Positions 55,259 to 64,000 are shown, counted from the first letter of the stretch. The stretch is 64,000 bases of DNA from Sphingobacterium sp. xlx-96 (GCF_011007365.1 NZ_WFKM01000013.1:124001-188000); one strand, 5' to 3'. Translations and numbers: made by a program. The notes: generated by a model from the letters alone, not told the origin.

Positions 55259-55867
55259 ATGGAAAAACACTTATCAAAAATAGCCGCTAGTGTACAGCTG
55301 TATATCACCCGCATGGCGGTCGTCAAGCAGACCAATAAAGAAATCCTGGCCCTCGCGCGCGCAGCGAATAAAAAGCATGGTGTTTTTCTGAACACGCTTA
55401 ACCTGGTAAAGGCACCTTTGGTGGCATACCGTAACGCTTTAAGCCCTACACTGGTCAAAGCGGACATCGACATCCGTATAGAAACCTGGGAGCACACTTC
55501 CATTATCCTGAGTAAAACGAATAGACCCCAAGACCTGATCTTATTCGCCATAGCTTCCAAAAAGGCGGCACAGCTAGCGCGATGGCGACATTGTGGTTTT
55601 TTGGCCATCTGGGGAGACTATGCAAAAGGCCAGGTCCACGTTTACGAATATGCGGACGAGATCGATCGAGAAAACCCTAAGAACAACCGTATTCAGCGGA
55701 ATGAATTCCCCAAATATTCCCGTCACCTACACACGTTCGCTATCGCGCATTTCGACTTCGACAAGGTGAAGCCCATGATCACAGCATACTTATCCAAAGA
55801 ACTTAATTACCTCATGAAAAAATACAATCCCGGCCAAATCATGGAATTCATAAATTCAATATCATGA
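55259..55867 (+). CDS. Hypothetical protein, paralog pair member 1
   Basis: A 202-aa soluble protein of unknown family, paralogous to the next gene. Shared pattern: a helical N-terminal part, a central strand region, then FLAIWGDYAKGQVHVYEYAD, RRNEF-like (QRNEFPKYSRHLHTF) and FDFDKVKPMITAYLSKELNY. The frame reaches a TTG at 55238, but the ATG at 55259 is the likely start. It overlaps the next gene by 4 bases, so the products are made together and may form a heterodimer. No catalytic motif recognised. Confidence 0.65.
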   Translation: MEKHLSKIAASVQLYITRMAVVKQTNKEILALARAANKKHGVFLNTLNLVKAPLVAYRNALSPTLVKADIDIRIETWEHTSIILSKTNRPQDLILFAIASKKAAQLARWRHCGFLAIWGDYAKGQVHVYEYADEIDRENPKNNRIQRNEFPKYSRHLHTFAIAHFDFDKVKPMITAYLSKELNYLMKKYNPGQIMEFINSIS

Positions 55868-56529
55868 AAAATTTATCAGCACACACCGAATCCCTCTTGG
55901 CCAAGTATAGATCATGTAAAGAACTTTTCCAGGAAGCCAAAGAGAAGGACAACAGCAAATCCTGTAAACGTAAAATACCTCCCGAATTATTTCACGAAAA
56001 ATTCCTTGCGATAACTGCCCAGATAGAATCGTACCGCAATCTTTTAAGTAGCTTAATGAGCAAGGCCCGTATCGAGGTATATATACAGCGCCCGGAAACC
56101 AGATTGGGAAGGACAGCCGTCTGCGTGGTGCAGAATTCTCTTCTGGACAAAAATAGCTTAATCTTTGCCATCCTTAATGGTGAAGACCTTTTCTTCAATA
56201 AAATAACCTGTAATTTTCTGGCCTTTTGCGGCGATCCCGACACGAGCCATATCCATGTGTACGAATACAGCGAACCCCTCCTTTCGAAGGATATTAAGTC
56301 GCTGATCATGCGGCGCAACGCCTTTAAGGAGCATGCCCAGCATTTGACCCTCGATCATATCGACAAGTTCGACTTTGAGGAAATAATTCCTTACATCGAG
56401 CGCTACGTGGAGAAACAGCTCGATTTTATGCTTGCTTGTGTGGGACATCCTAAGCGAGAAACTTTTGATTATTGGTTTTATTACCGTGCGTTCCTTGATC
56501 CGTATAAGCTGTTTGGTAAAAGCTCTTGA
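55864..56529 (+). CDS. Hypothetical protein, paralog pair member 2
   Basis: A 221-aa paralog of the preceding product: NFLAFCGDPDTSHIHVYEYS, MRRNAFKEHAQHLTL and FDFEEIIPYIERYVEKQLDF line up with the same blocks there. It has a basic Cys-containing N-terminal segment (KEKDNSKSCKRKIPPELF) and a C-terminal extension with YWFYYRAFLDPYKL not seen in member 1. Start by 4-base ATGA overlap. Function unknown. Confidence 0.65.
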   Translation: MKNLSAHTESLLAKYRSCKELFQEAKEKDNSKSCKRKIPPELFHEKFLAITAQIESYRNLLSSLMSKARIEVYIQRPETRLGRTAVCVVQNSLLDKNSLIFAILNGEDLFFNKITCNFLAFCGDPDTSHIHVYEYSEPLLSKDIKSLIMRRNAFKEHAQHLTLDHIDKFDFEEIIPYIERYVEKQLDFMLACVGHPKRETFDYWFYYRAFLDPYKLFGKSS

Positions 56530-56857
56530 AATATCCATGGAATACGCATAAATACCGCATTTTTTTGAAAATAAGGGGGTGTACACCCTTTCACACCCCG
56601 TCAGCGGTCCCTGTAAGCGCCTTAAATAGTGCGATTGCGCTCTGTAAACCGTATTTCTGTCAGGAAGCCCAAAAGCTGAAATAATCACCTTTTACCCACC
56701 CCAGCCCTCGTCCACCCCTTCCTATTGGCCAGAAACGGCATTCGCCCCTTCAGATTTTAACCCCTGACTCACCTCCTATTTGGTATACCTTTGGGTTTGA
56801 AGGTTAGATAAGGTTAATAGGGTTATAACTCGACAACTCGATAACTCGATAAAAAAG
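56530..56857. other. Intergenic region with a candidate promoter and short direct repeats
   Basis: No gene I can support in 328 bases. TACCTTTG (56786-56793) is an exact TAnnTTTG -7 element for the gene at 56858, without a clear -33. ACTCGA-type units repeat four times just before the start (about 56827-56850). CCC-rich sequence at 56695-56745 has no structure I could define. Confidence 0.4.
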
Positions 56858-57451
56858 ATGAGTAAGATAAATAGACATACTATTCTGAATGGCATCCGCC
56901 TTTTCCTGCTGTTATTCTGGCTGTATGTCGCTATGGATAAGCTATGGGACTGGGCGCTATTTCACGAAGCTCTGGTAAAGCAACCCTTTCCAGACTGGTG
57001 GGCTGACCTACTAGCATGGGGATTGCCGGCTGTTGAGTTACTGATCTTCTTGCTATTCCTGGGGCGACCTTTGAAAATAGAGAAAATCTTAATACGTAGG
57101 GCATACCAGCTATCTAGCGTATTACTGATCCTATTCACGGTATACATCGGATTAGGAGTGATAGGCCTATATGCGGAAAAGCCCTGTGGTTGCGCTTCGA
57201 TATTCGCAGGAGTGCCCTGGGCATGGCATTTATTGATCAATCTTATGCTATTGGCATTATCGCTAGCGGGAGCCCTTCTGACAAAATCAAGCGGCGCAGC
57301 CGGAGCACCTAATGCATACAAGAGGCCGGTCAAATTGTTCCTGCCCTATATCCGGCAAATAGCCGTAGCCGTGATCCTACTCCTGATTATTCGTTTCAAT
57401 GTTTTTAAGCGACGCTTTGCCCTTTTCCCGGGTAGGCCGGTATGGGGATAA
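56858..57451 (+). CDS. MauE/DoxX-like redox-associated membrane protein
   Basis: A 197-aa inner-membrane protein with about five helices (FLLLFWLYVAMDKLWDW at the start, then VELLIFLLFLG, LLILFTVYIGLGVIGLY, HLLINLMLLALSLAGALL, IAVAVILLLIIRFNVF). A conserved-looking CGCASIFAGVPWAW sits at the end of the third helix. This is the MauE/DoxX arrangement, a family linked to disulfide or quinone chemistry in the envelope. It precedes a small exported protein with a cysteine pair, and a thioredoxin-like protein lies just beyond, which fits an envelope redox role. The actual substrate is unknown. Confidence 0.7.
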   Translation: MSKINRHTILNGIRLFLLLFWLYVAMDKLWDWALFHEALVKQPFPDWWADLLAWGLPAVELLIFLLFLGRPLKIEKILIRRAYQLSSVLLILFTVYIGLGVIGLYAEKPCGCASIFAGVPWAWHLLINLMLLALSLAGALLTKSSGAAGAPNAYKRPVKLFLPYIRQIAVAVILLLIIRFNVFKRRFALFPGRPVWG

Positions 57452-57509
57452 ATTATGATACGTGGGGCTCCGCGTAAAACTTGCAAAAGAACACCCGAGG
57501 TATTAAAAA

Positions 57510-57543
57510 GACAGATACCCCTCGTAAAAGCAATGTATCTGTC
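57510..57543. other. Inverted repeat upstream of the small Cys-pair gene
   Basis: GACAGATAC (57510-57518) and GTATCTGTC (57535-57543), a perfect 9-bp dyad with a 16-base spacer. Flanking As on both sides give a T-run only on the minus strand. It could be a terminator for minus-strand transcription, an RNA structure or an operator. Confidence 0.45.
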
Positions 57544-57639
57544 AAAAATAAATAAATTAGAGTTTTTTGTTGGGTAAACTTTTTTTGAGTTAGCGTATTC
57601 CGACCAAACTGATGTTGGAATCGATAAAAAGGCCCTCAA

Positions 57640-57957
57640 ATGAAAGCAATTTCATATATCAAGAAAAATAGCATGCTCCTATTAGCAGGAGCAGCGGTTA
57701 TAAGTTTTTCCAGCTTTAAGGCTGTTGAAAAATATTTGCAGACCAGTTACTATTGGTTTGAGTACGATGCGAGTGGGCATATTATCAATCAGGATACTAT
57801 GCCAGATCCATCTGCAACAAACCCATACGCATGCGAAGGTGATGAAGAAAAATGTGCACAGGCCTATACCTCTGTGACACTACTTGCTTCTGGAAAGTAT
57901 GCACCGGGCACTCCGGCCTTAGAAAATGGTCAAGAAGTAGTTCGGTTCAGAAATTAA
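57640..57957 (+). CDS. Small exported protein with a cysteine pair (DUF6520-like)
   Basis: A 105-aa protein: basic start, hydrophobic signal (about 12-26, LLLAGAAVISFSSF), then a short mature part with YYWFEYDASGHIINQD and a two-cysteine motif CEGDEEKCA (7-residue gap). It resembles the DUF6520-type small exported proteins that accompany MauE-like membrane proteins in Bacteroidota. It may be a redox substrate or partner of the MauE-like protein encoded 188 bases upstream. Family assignment is by eye. Confidence 0.65.
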   Translation: MKAISYIKKNSMLLLAGAAVISFSSFKAVEKYLQTSYYWFEYDASGHIINQDTMPDPSATNPYACEGDEEKCAQAYTSVTLLASGKYAPGTPALENGQEVVRFRN

Positions 57958-57981
57958 GACCAACATACTTTCTCTACAAAG

Positions 57982-58009
57982 AAGAGGCCCTCAAGGGGGC
58001 CTCTTCTCT
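57982..58009. terminator. Bidirectional terminator between convergent genes
   Basis: AAGAGGCCC (57982-57990), TCAAGG loop, GGGCCTCTT (57997-58005), then TCTCTTT. It separates the small exported gene from the minus-strand thioredoxin gene. Confidence 0.75.
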
Positions 58010-59281
58010 TTATCGCACATGTAGTCTTTCAATCCTGCGCTTCTCCGGTACCAGCACAACACCTAGTTTTTCCAACTCTTGGATTAACGCGTTCACTTCC
58101 TTTGTCTTGTCCAACGTAACCCCTATTTCCACGCTGTACAAACTTTCGGTATCAGCGACTATAACATGTTCCGAAATATTACCGAGAAATGAAACCAGAT
58201 CAGCTATTGTTCGCAGCGAAACTTGAGATTCAAGGGGTATCCCGCCCATTTCATGTTTCTCAGGCGTGCTGTATTTTAACACCCATACATCCGATTCCTC
58301 AAAAACCCTGCTGACTTTATGCCCGATCGCTAACTCAAACATGTTCAAGGCAGCGTTTCGCATTTCAACAGGGTCTACTTTCTTGTCGTATACCATCTGT
58401 ATGGTGCGTCTGGTATTTTCGTACGTGTAGACTTTTTCTTCATAGGTCAAATTATCAGCACGTGTAAACAAACTCGGAAACTCTTTTTTGAAACTATCAC
58501 TAAAGGTTATTCTTTTGTTTCGGTTGTCCTTAAAAAGCAGAACTGTAAATGGGTCGTCGGTACTGTACAATAATAATTTAATCAGATCGATGACAGTTCT
58601 GTTTTTGTACTCCGATGTACATAGCGTAGTATCTTCTAATCCGTTGGATTCATTTATAGAATTTGTCAAATTATAAGGAAGTACCGATACCTTTAACAAA
58701 GGCCCTTTACGTGCTCTAACCTTATTTTTTAATTTGTTTTGCATTACCTCTCCTTTTACCGTTGCTGATCGGTCCAGCAAACTATAGTCTTCAGACAAAA
58801 CCAACGCTATGACTTCCTCATTTACCGCTGTGCCGTAAGTAGAGGCTAAAAATTGCCCATTGGCATTTAACCAGACCGCCGTCGGGTACCCTTTAACAGC
58901 GAATTTCTGCGCCAGTGCCGTGTCTGAATACACTGTAGAAAGTTTAATGTCATACGGACCTCCTCGCTGTCTGGCATACACCTTTTTCACCTGTTCATAC
59001 GAATCTTTGGTAACCGGAATAATTTCAATCTGATCGGCATATTTTTGATTCAAGGCATGTAGCTTAGGCATCTGCCGAATACAAGAAGCACAGGACCGAT
59101 TCCAGAAATCCAATAGAATAAGCTTACCCTTATATTCGTCCAATGCCAAGCTATCCAGGCTTCCGTCTTCATGCATAACGGGACGATATTGTTTTAGCGC
59201 TATGTAATCCGGATTTTGTCCGTATGCAGGAATATAATTAATAAACAGAAAAACCACTAAAAACTTAATATTATCCATCAC
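58010..59281 (-). CDS. TlpA-like thioredoxin protein with CASC motif and DUF3738-like tail (SusCD locus 2)
   Basis: A 423-aa exported protein. Signal peptide (about 1-21), then a thioredoxin domain (about 25-175) whose active site is C-A-S-C in FWNRSCASCIRQMPKL rather than the usual CxPC, with GYPTAVWLNANGQFLAST as the cis-Pro strand. The C-terminal part (about 300-423: RNAALNMFELAIGHKVSRVF, LVSFLGNISEHVIVADTES, LEKLGVVLVPEKRRIERL) looks like the DUF3738/TIGR03435 domain. It is the last gene of the SusC-SusD operon, 2 bases after SusD. Likely a periplasmic thiol protein serving that uptake system. Confidence 0.7.
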   Translation of the reverse strand: MMDNIKFLVVFLFINYIPAYGQNPDYIALKQYRPVMHEDGSLDSLALDEYKGKLILLDFWNRSCASCIRQMPKLHALNQKYADQIEIIPVTKDSYEQVKKVYARQRGGPYDIKLSTVYSDTALAQKFAVKGYPTAVWLNANGQFLASTYGTAVNEEVIALVLSEDYSLLDRSATVKGEVMQNKLKNKVRARKGPLLKVSVLPYNLTNSINESNGLEDTTLCTSEYKNRTVIDLIKLLLYSTDDPFTVLLFKDNRNKRITFSDSFKKEFPSLFTRADNLTYEEKVYTYENTRRTIQMVYDKKVDPVEMRNAALNMFELAIGHKVSRVFEESDVWVLKYSTPEKHEMGGIPLESQVSLRTIADLVSFLGNISEHVIVADTESLYSVEIGVTLDKTKEVNALIQELEKLGVVLVPEKRRIERLHVR

Positions 59282-59283
59282 AT

Positions 59284-60681
59284 CTATTTAATAAGTGCAG
59301 GATTCAAGTCTGTCACTGCATCAGGCACGGGGAATACATAACGTGCATCATCGGGCGGTAATTCCAGTTGCTCGGATCCAATTTTTCTTTTCAGTGTTTT
59401 TGCATATTCAGGATCAAGATTTAGTCTTTTGAGATCCATCCAACGGAGGCCACGCCATACCAACTGCTTTCTTCGCTCGCGCAATATCAGCCGGATTGCC
59501 TCTTTGCGATCCGTTATATCATAGGGGACAAAGGTCGACAGGCCATTCACCTTGCGGTACCTTTTCTCTAAAAGCCTGTTAAGGTCCGACATTGCGCGAT
59601 CAACTTTTCCCATCCGTGCAGAGGTCTCTGCCCTATTGAAATATAGTTCATCGTTTGCTAGACCTGCGAAGACATAAGTTGCGCCGTCATAATTACCATA
59701 AAAAATATAGCCTACATCAGCTGCCTTTTTAAAGAACAGCACTTTTCTCAAGTCATTCTCCATATAGCTTTCGTATAGCACACTATCTATTCGCATTTGG
59801 GTCGAATAGGAAGTTCGCATCGTACAATTAAAAATCACTTCCGCATTAAATCTGGGGAATGGATATTTAGCAGATGTTGCGTAGTCATTATAATCGAGCA
59901 ATTCGCCATTGGCCTCCAGGGCCAGACCGGCAAAATAATTGCTTTTTTCATAGTTGGACATCCAGAGGTAGATACGGGACAGCAGCGCCCAGCATGATCT
60001 CTTAGAAGGCCGCGTCTTGTAAAGGGGTTCTAAAGGCAATAAATCTATAGCTTCCTCCAGGTCGTGGATTACCTTGGCGTAACATTCTTCTACGGTTGAA
60101 AATCTAAGTTTTTCCGAAAAATCGGTCCCCGTTCGCAGCGGGATCGCAGGACTGTTATTACCTGTTGCCGGATCGTATACCGGCGCGAACATATGCAGCA
60201 GCATGGCGTACAGGTGCGAGCGGTTGAAAAGAGCCATGCCCTTTATCATCTTCCAGTCGGCCTGGTTATCTGCATTTATCGCTATTTTTTCTAACCCGGA
60301 CAATACGACATTGCAATTCAAAATAATTGCGTATGGCCTACTCCATTCTTGCATATCTGTAGCGGGGTACGGATTTGGCGACCACGAATAAACCGCTCTA
60401 TGTATCTCCTTTAAGTTGTTTACATAGCGGTTGTGGGGTACCCAGATATTATCCGAAGCCCATTCCGTCACAGCCGGGTACAGCGGGCTGGAGCCAAAGC
60501 CACCGGCACCGTTCATGCTCGCATCATTATCCATCATCCCCATATAATGGGCCAGTGTAGCGGGTACTGCCATGGATTCGTCCGGTTTAGCATCTAAGAA
60601 ATCCACCTTACTACAGCCTGCTGCAGCCACTCCCCATAAAACCATGAGGATATAGCTATGTATATTCTTTAAATTCATCAT
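59284..60681 (-). CDS. SusD/RagB family outer-membrane lipoprotein (locus 2)
   Basis: A 465-aa lipoprotein (MMNLKNIHSYILMVLW..., lipidated Cys23 in AAAGC, followed by SKVDFLDAKPD). Family features are MIKGMALFNRSHLYAMLLHM, CWALLSRIYLWMSNYEKSNY, LYFNRAETSARMGKVDRAM and the C-terminal LILRERRKQLVWRGLRWMDL. The frame runs upstream to 60780 into the SusC gene, but the ATG at 60681, 5 bases after the SusC stop, gives the lipoprotein signal. Surface ligand capture for the barrel encoded upstream. Confidence 0.92.
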   Translation of the reverse strand: MMNLKNIHSYILMVLWGVAAAGCSKVDFLDAKPDESMAVPATLAHYMGMMDNDASMNGAGGFGSSPLYPAVTEWASDNIWVPHNRYVNNLKEIHRAVYSWSPNPYPATDMQEWSRPYAIILNCNVVLSGLEKIAINADNQADWKMIKGMALFNRSHLYAMLLHMFAPVYDPATGNNSPAIPLRTGTDFSEKLRFSTVEECYAKVIHDLEEAIDLLPLEPLYKTRPSKRSCWALLSRIYLWMSNYEKSNYFAGLALEANGELLDYNDYATSAKYPFPRFNAEVIFNCTMRTSYSTQMRIDSVLYESYMENDLRKVLFFKKAADVGYIFYGNYDGATYVFAGLANDELYFNRAETSARMGKVDRAMSDLNRLLEKRYRKVNGLSTFVPYDITDRKEAIRLILRERRKQLVWRGLRWMDLKRLNLDPEYAKTLKRKIGSEQLELPPDDARYVFPVPDAVTDLNPALIK

Positions 60682-60686
60682 GACGC

Positions 60687-63600
60687 TTATATTGTAAAAT
60701 TCAAACCTAGAGACCACTGTATACCATTTCTCAAACTTTGCGTGTCGTATGGATCCATACCGGCTTTGTTGCGAAGCCATACCAGCGGAATATTCTGTAC
60801 AAAGAGAAAGGCATCGATCTGCTTAAATGTGCTTCCAAAGACAGACCTTGCAGGAGCCGTGTAATTCAGTTTAATATTCTCTAGGCGCAGATGATCACCA
60901 CGTAATACATTGATCGAGGCATATTGATATAACCGGTCGCGTGATGCGTTGTAGGGGTATTCCCTAGATGGCACATCGGTCCACTTCTCGTCGCCCGGTT
61001 GTTGCCAACGGTCGGCATACTCGCCATGTCCATTCCAGGAGGAAAACAGTGTTGCATAGCTTAACGAAGGCCTTCTAAAGTAGTAACCACCTTTATAGCT
61101 AAGCATAAACCTTAACGCTATATTCTGATAGCTAATTACATTGTTTATAGAGCCATATACTGTAGGCTGTACGGAGCCATGATACAGCATATCCTCTAGT
61201 GGGGTATTGGCGTAAATATTATTGTAGTCCTTACTAAGTGTGCCATTCAGCATACCTTGTGGCCCGCCATCAACGGGATCCAGCCCTATCCAGGGAAAGC
61301 TGTACATTCCAAAAACAGGCCTGTCCACGACCGGGTCTATCGTATTGCCGACCCGTACAACATAGGCATTGCCTTTGGTACTTGCAGGCATAAAATATTT
61401 AGTCACCTTTGGGCTGCTGTATCCTGCTATAAGCGTTGTCGTCCATTTGCATGTTCGATCCATCAATTTTGCAGTGAGGCTCAGATCAAATCCCTTGGCA
61501 TGCATTTCGCCTACATTGCCCCAGGATCGATTTCTACCAAGGGTAGGATCGATAGCTGCTTCTCCCATTACATCCTCAGACAGTTTATCAAAATAGGCTA
61601 TTGTGCCGGATAGTTTGTTGCCCACCACAGCAAAGTCTACACCTAGGTTCAAGGTATTCACCTTTTCCCAGCGCAGGTCGGGATTAGGCATCTGCGTGAG
61701 CGAGGCCGTCGGCAGCGGTGTGGTGTAAGCACTGTTTGCCAGCTGGATAACGGGCAATGCTGACGCATTTCTTGAAATATTTCCGGATTTGCCATAGGTC
61801 GCACGGAGTGAAAGTGCAGGGATCCAATCGAGCTGGTAAAAGGGTTCTTCAGAGATCTTCCAGCGGAGGCCCGAAGACCATAAGGGCGTTCCTTTTTGGT
61901 TGGTATTGACGCCGAAGAGATTTGCTTCGTCCTTCCGTATACTGAATGACACGATGTAGCGATTCAAAAAGCTATACGAACCGTTAAAGTACACCGACAG
62001 GAAGTTGTCGGTAAACTTTCCAATTCCTTTGGCCGGTGGAATTCGCTGTTTCATGAACGAATTATTATACAGCACATACTCCGTCATATAATCCACGGTA
62101 GGATTGATGCCGTAAAACTCTTCGCTATAGCCATAAAGCCTGTCTATACTTGTTTTATTTATACGGCTACGTATTTCCCATCCTGCCATCAAGGAAAGGT
62201 CATGTGCCGTAGCCCATCGTTTATTCCAGTCCCCCTGCAGACGTCCCTGATGCACCCGGGCGCGACCTGCATTTGTGTCCCATATGCCCCCCTTGGGTAC
62301 GGGAAACGTAAATTTGCCATTGGTGCCCAGCTGCGCAAAGGAATTGACATAGGCCCTGACATAATAGGAGTCGGCCATACGTATATTTGACAATAGCGAG
62401 GTCTGGTCTTCAAACTGGTATTGAACGGACAGGTTTAGATCGGGCAAAGGCGCAAACCTGATCCCTGTGTTCAGTAAAAAATCGCCTACATCATTCCTGG
62501 CTTTAATTTTTTCAATTTCATCGATGGGACGGTACGACCAATCTAAGCCCTTAGCTTGTTGTGCAGTGACATAAGCCTCGTTATTATCCAGGTACAGGTA
62601 CGCGGGTGATCCATCCGTATTCCTCAGCTGCGCATACGGATAAAGGCTTTTGCCACCACCTGTTGAAAACGGTGCATAGCCCTTTAAATTAAATCCGCCG
62701 TTAATACCGTTGTACTGGGATGAATTCGTGTACGACAGGGAGTTATTCAGCCAGATGTTGTTTGCAAGCTGTGTTTCCAAATTAACCCTAAGGTTTAACC
62801 TTTTGTCGCCCTGCCCAATCAGTAAATTCCGATTTTGATCATAGCCCGCAGAGAAGATATAACGTGCTCTGTCTGTCTGCTGCCCGACCTGTACGCCATA
62901 TTGCTGCTTAAAACCGCGCTGGTACAGGTCTCTTAAGATATCTTTGCGCACATCATTGTCTTTCCACTGTGCAATCTGTCTTTCGACGTCTGCCGATGAT
63001 AGTATTTTATCTCTTTCTTTGCGCAACAGCTCGACCACGGGTGTAAATGGTGGATGACCATTGTTCATGCTGTCGAAAAACTCATCCGTGGTGTAATGTC
63101 CCTTTTCAAACAACCATTTTTCCAATTCGATGTAGTCGGCACTCGATACCTGCGAAATATGGCGATAACTGGGTTTCTGGGACAGACTGATTATTGAATT
63201 GACCGCTATCGATGGATTTTTAGACTTGCCTTGTTTGGTCGTAATGACGATGACGCCGTTTCCGGCCCGTGCGCCCCAGATCGAAGCGGCCGCGGCATCC
63301 TTGAGCACGGTGACCGATTCGATATCGTTGGGATTGATATTGCCTATCTCACCATCGTAGGGGAAGCCATCCAGTACAATCAGCGGTTGTACATCAGCAT
63401 AAATGCTGGAGCGGCCGCGAATCAGGAATTTGTCCGGCGCCCCTTCGTTCCTGTCGACAAGCAGGCCGGGCACCTGTAGCTCGATGCGGTCGATGATATT
63501 TCCACTGATCGTTTGGTTCAGGGCTTCGTTGTTTACGAACTCAAAACTCCCTGTAGCACGCTCTTTGGGTATCTTCTGATAGCCTGTCGAGACCACCTCG

Positions 63601-64000
63601 ACTTCTTCTATTTCCTTGCTGCCCCCCTGCAGCTGTATCTTTAAAAAAGTAGTTGTATTATCATAAGCAACGCTTTGCTCTTTATAGCCTATATGTTTGA
63701 TTAATAATGACCCATGTGTTTTATCTACAGCGATGCTAAATGTACCTTTTGCATCTGTACGTACGGTGTTTTTGCCGTTCGTGACCGTCGCCCCTTCGAT
63801 GATCGACCCATCGGCAGCCGAGCGTACCTCACCTTGGAGTACCGACCCCGGCTGCGTCTGAGCGACCGCCCCGCTTGTGGCGGGACTACTAAACACAACA
63901 CAAAATATTATTAAACAAGCGGATAGCCTTTGGCTGATAGCTCCCGGGAGCCACGGCCCTCTTTGTTCGTCCCCTCGGCCGTAGTGGAGAGGTCGCTCGC
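60687..64000 (-). CDS. SusC/RagA family TonB-linked outer-membrane protein (locus 2), 5' end beyond the window
   Basis: At least 1069 aa. A GTG at 63896 is the first start codon in frame inside the window, but the frame stays open to base 64000 and upstream codons encode a hydrophobic stretch (LSACLIIFCVVFSS) that completes a signal sequence ending AVAQ, so the true start lies outside. A carboxypeptidase-regulatory-like domain follows (VLQGEVRSAADGSIIEGATV), then the plug (STGYQKIPKERATGSFEF, GRSSIYADVQPLIVLDGFPY, SVTVLKDAAAASIWGARAGN) and the barrel. No STN domain is seen, unlike SusC of locus 1, so sigma/FecR control is not indicated. Ligand unknown. Confidence 0.9.
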   Translation of the reverse strand, partial: ERPLHYGRGDEQRGPWLPGAISQRLSACLIIFCVVFSSPATSGAVAQTQPGSVLQGEVRSAADGSIIEGATVTNGKNTVRTDAKGTFSIAVDKTHGSLLIKHIGYKEQSVAYDNTTTFLKIQLQGGSKEIEEVEVVSTGYQKIPKERATGSFEFVNNEALNQTISGNIIDRIELQVPGLLVDRNEGAPDKFLIRGRSSIYADVQPLIVLDGFPYDGEIGNINPNDIESVTVLKDAAAASIWGARAGNGVIVITTKQGKSKNPSIAVNSIISLSQKPSYRHISQVSSADYIELEKWLFEKGHYTTDEFFDSMNNGHPPFTPVVELLRKERDKILSSADVERQIAQWKDNDVRKDILRDLYQRGFKQQYGVQVGQQTDRARYIFSAGYDQNRNLLIGQGDKRLNLRVNLETQLANNIWLNNSLSYTNSSQYNGINGGFNLKGYAPFSTGGGKSLYPYAQLRNTDGSPAYLYLDNNEAYVTAQQAKGLDWSYRPIDEIEKIKARNDVGDFLLNTGIRFAPLPDLNLSVQYQFEDQTSLLSNIRMADSYYVRAYVNSFAQLGTNGKFTFPVPKGGIWDTNAGRARVHQGRLQGDWNKRWATAHDLSLMAGWEIRSRINKTSIDRLYGYSEEFYGINPTVDYMTEYVLYNNSFMKQRIPPAKGIGKFTDNFLSVYFNGSYSFLNRYIVSFSIRKDEANLFGVNTNQKGTPLWSSGLRWKISEEPFYQLDWIPALSLRATYGKSGNISRNASALPVIQLANSAYTTPLPTASLTQMPNPDLRWEKVNTLNLGVDFAVVGNKLSGTIAYFDKLSEDVMGEAAIDPTLGRNRSWGNVGEMHAKGFDLSLTAKLMDRTCKWTTTLIAGYSSPKVTKYFMPASTKGNAYVVRVGNTIDPVVDRPVFGMYSFPWIGLDPVDGGPQGMLNGTLSKDYNNIYANTPLEDMLYHGSVQPTVYGSINNVISYQNIALRFMLSYKGGYYFRRPSLSYATLFSSWNGHGEYADRWQQPGDEKWTDVPSREYPYNASRDRLYQYASINVLRGDHLRLENIKLNYTAPARSVFGSTFKQIDAFLFVQNIPLVWLRNKAGMDPYDTQSLRNGIQWSLGLNFTI

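Noticed and set aside
56827..56850. ACTCGA-type repeats as a CRISPR or iteron array
   Set aside because: Only about four imperfect units in 25 bases, with no spacer structure and no replication or cas gene nearby.
63714..63914. Short plus-strand frames opposite the SusC genes, for example 63714-63914 and 41176-41518
   Set aside because: They are antisense to strongly conserved SusC domains and have no independent support.

Overview
The window comes from a member of the Bacteroidota, most likely Sphingobacteriaceae close to Sphingobacterium or Pedobacter. Evidence: two SusC/SusD outer-membrane pairs, an ECF sigma/FecR pair, a DUF5103 (type IX secretion plug) gene, many SPII lipoproteins, promoters of the TTTG-N19-21-TAnnTTTG type, and moderate G+C (about 40% where I counted a housekeeping line). 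I see no rRNA, tRNA, CRISPR array or intact mobile element.

Layout. 1-5 kb: a Rossmann-fold oxidoreductase, a DUF4256 protein, a TonB-dependent receptor and, divergent from it, a MocR-type regulator whose PLP lysine appears to be replaced by Gln. 5-17 kb: a membrane TPR/HTH regulator, a lipoprotein, a large FAD/Fe-S oxidase, an Lrp-type regulator with a clear operator and its EamA exporter, then a minus-strand operon gpsA-hemF-M16-M16, and a hexapeptide acetyltransferase. 17.5-23.9 kb: a TPP riboswitch and the thiamine operon thiS-thiC-tenI-like-thiE-thiG-thiH-thiF. No thiD is visible; a 323-base non-coding stretch with coding-like fragments interrupts the operon. 24-34.5 kb: conserved housekeeping genes (WbqC family, lipid A-type acyltransferase, glycosyltransferase, ligA, dapA, DUF5103, amino-acid permease).

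34.5-64 kb is accessory in character. It has three copies of a small exported NTF2-like gene with a shared promoter/leader. Copy 1 abuts a truncated S41 peptidase, and copies 2 and 3 bracket a broken Rpn-type nuclease gene. It also has a sigma/FecR/SusC/SusD/thioredoxin locus (minus strand), an operon of three divergent IPT/TIG lipoproteins, a G+C-richer block of unfamiliar genes (LytTR-like membrane protein, an orphan with a palindromic operator, a possible RteC-like protein, a pair of unknown paralogs), a MauE/DoxX-like membrane protein with a small Cys-pair exported protein, and a second SusC/SusD/thioredoxin operon that runs off the right edge.

How the genes fit together. Both SusCD operons end in a thioredoxin-fold gene and neither contains a glycosidase, so they look like uptake systems tied to envelope redox chemistry rather than ordinary polysaccharide loci. 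The thiamine operon carries its own predicted translational switch. A three-copy intergenic element with a terminator hairpin flanks the thiamine operon and may be a small-RNA 3' end, a mobile terminator or a leader relic.
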